The notes under the pieces: model-generated | The model's input: only the letters and a program-made list of their open reading frames with translations | What the model was told of the DNA's origin: nothing | The model's database searches: none | Translations under genes and position numbers: made by a program | In this document: in pieces, positions 52,187 through 52,842 of the stretch | Position numbering within the stretch: position 1 is the stretch's first letter | How the letters are laid out: each line of letters starts with the position of its first letter | Assembly: GCF_015558675.1 (NCBI RefSeq) | Contig: NZ_JADMOL010000015.1 | Location: 36,497 to 89,338, forward strand | DNA: 52,842 nt | Reading direction: 5' to 3' | Source of the DNA: Paenibacillus sp. 1001270B_150601_E10 | Lineage (GTDB): Bacteria; Bacillota; Bacilli; Paenibacillales; Paenibacillaceae

Positions 52187-52235
52187 AGCAAGATGGAGCT
52201 GAATGTGAAGACAATGATAGAAGGCGTGGGTTGGT

Positions 52236-52842
52236 ATGGCTCGTATTGCATTATTGCCCGAAGGGTCTGTCTCTCATGAGGCAGCCGTTCACTTGCTTGG
52301 AGATAAGCATGAACTAGTACATTTTAAGTTGATTTCGGACGTCTTTATGTCGACAGCGAACGGAGATACAGACTACAGCGTTATTCCTATCGAAAATACC
52401 ATTGAAGGCTCCGTCAATTTGCACATGGATTGGCTCGTGCATGAGGTTGATTTGCCTATTCAGGCAGAGTGGGTATTCCCTTCCATACAGAACGTCGTTG
52501 GCCGTAAAGACGAGATTCAAGGAAGCTGGTCTTCCGTAACGAAGGTGTTGTCACACCCTGTGGCGATGGCCCAGTGCACGCAGTTTCTGCGAAAGCATCT
52601 TCCGCATGCGGAGCAGGAGCATGTGAGCAGTACCTCCGAAGCGATCCGGATGGTGAAAGAGCATCCGAATCAAGGTTGGGTGGCGATCGGAACTCGCTTA
52701 GGTGCTTTGACGCACCAGCTTGATGTTCTGGAGCCCCATGTGACCGATCATGATAACAACTTCACCCGATTCATTCTCGTCGGCAAAGAAAAGGTAACAG
52801 CTGCGATTGATTCAGCATCAAAGACAACGATACTGGTTACGC
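52236..52842 (+). CDS. pheA: Prephenate dehydratase, 5' part (cut by window end)
   Basis: The frame from ATG 52236 is open to the right edge (about 202 codons). It converts prephenate to phenylpyruvate. Visible: ALLPEGSVSHEAAVHLLG (usual GPxGTFTxEAA), DYSVIPIENTIEGSVN, VLSHPVAMAQCTQFL, and HDNNFTRFILVG with the TRF motif; the ACT domain would follow outside. It is 49 bases downstream of thrB with no terminator, so probably one operon from pheB on. Confidence 0.93.
   Translation, partial: MARIALLPEGSVSHEAAVHLLGDKHELVHFKLISDVFMSTANGDTDYSVIPIENTIEGSVNLHMDWLVHEVDLPIQAEWVFPSIQNVVGRKDEIQGSWSSVTKVLSHPVAMAQCTQFLRKHLPHAEQEHVSSTSEAIRMVKEHPNQGWVAIGTRLGALTHQLDVLEPHVTDHDNNFTRFILVGKEKVTAAIDSASKTTILVT

Noticed and set aside
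1-52842. CRISPR arrays, insertion sequences, prophage or toxin-antitoxin genes
   Set aside because: No regularly spaced repeats, transposase or integrase motifs, or toxin-type gene pairs found on reading both strands.

Overview
The window is a stretch of a Gram-positive, endospore-forming chromosome, most likely Paenibacillaceae (Paenibacillus or a close relative). The evidence is the gene order, which follows the Bacillus hemL-spoVID-valS-folC-spoIIB-maf-radC-mreBCD-minCD-spoIVFA-spoIVFB-rplU-prp-rpmA-spo0B-obg-pheB-pheA backbone with typical Paenibacillus changes (murC after folC, rodA after minD, an RNase G gene before rplU, hom-thrC-thrB between pheB and pheA). Strong AGGAGG-type ribosome sites, a T-box and an L21 leader fit as well. 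No tRNA, rRNA, CRISPR or insertion sequence was seen.

Layout. 1-3.8 kb: end of a haem operon (hemD tail, hemB, hemL) split by a Crp/Fnr-type regulator on the other strand. 3.8-6.6 kb: an RluA-type pseudouridine synthase and the spore-coat morphogen SpoVID. 6.6-13.2 kb: an unlisted 54-aa membrane protein on the minus strand, then a valine T-box, valS, folC and murC. 13.2-16.5 kb: a small protein kinase, a His/Tyr-rich mini-protein, two candidate structured RNAs and spoIIB. 16.7-28.3 kb: maf, radC, mreBCD, minCD, rodA, the SpoIVFA/SpoIVFB sigma-K processing pair behind a sigma-E-like promoter, RNase G, and the L21-Prp-L27 operon. 28.4-30.5 kb: a membrane-anchored Spo0B and Obg. 48.2-52.8 kb: pheB, hom, thrC, thrB and the 5' part of pheA.

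The accessory part is about 17.5 kb (30.55-48.1 kb) lying between obg and pheB, which are neighbours in B. subtilis. It holds a tight operon of eight genes (32.08-44.93 kb) under a good sigma-A promoter with a cre-like site at the start point: a lipoprotein sugar-binding protein, a 980-aa membrane-anchored fusion of two carbohydrate-binding-like domains to a second solute-binding domain, two separate permease pairs, an NHL-repeat/Yip1 membrane protein, and an 871-aa membrane-anchored protein that I recall as DUF5696-type and that looks like a glycoside hydrolase. Two paralogous GntR-LacI regulators with near-identical DNA-recognition helices flank the operon. No ATPase is encoded, so a shared MsmX-type ATPase is presumed. 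This is the best candidate here for an undescribed system: a cell-surface machine to catch, possibly cut, and import an unknown glycan. The substrate cannot be read from sequence.
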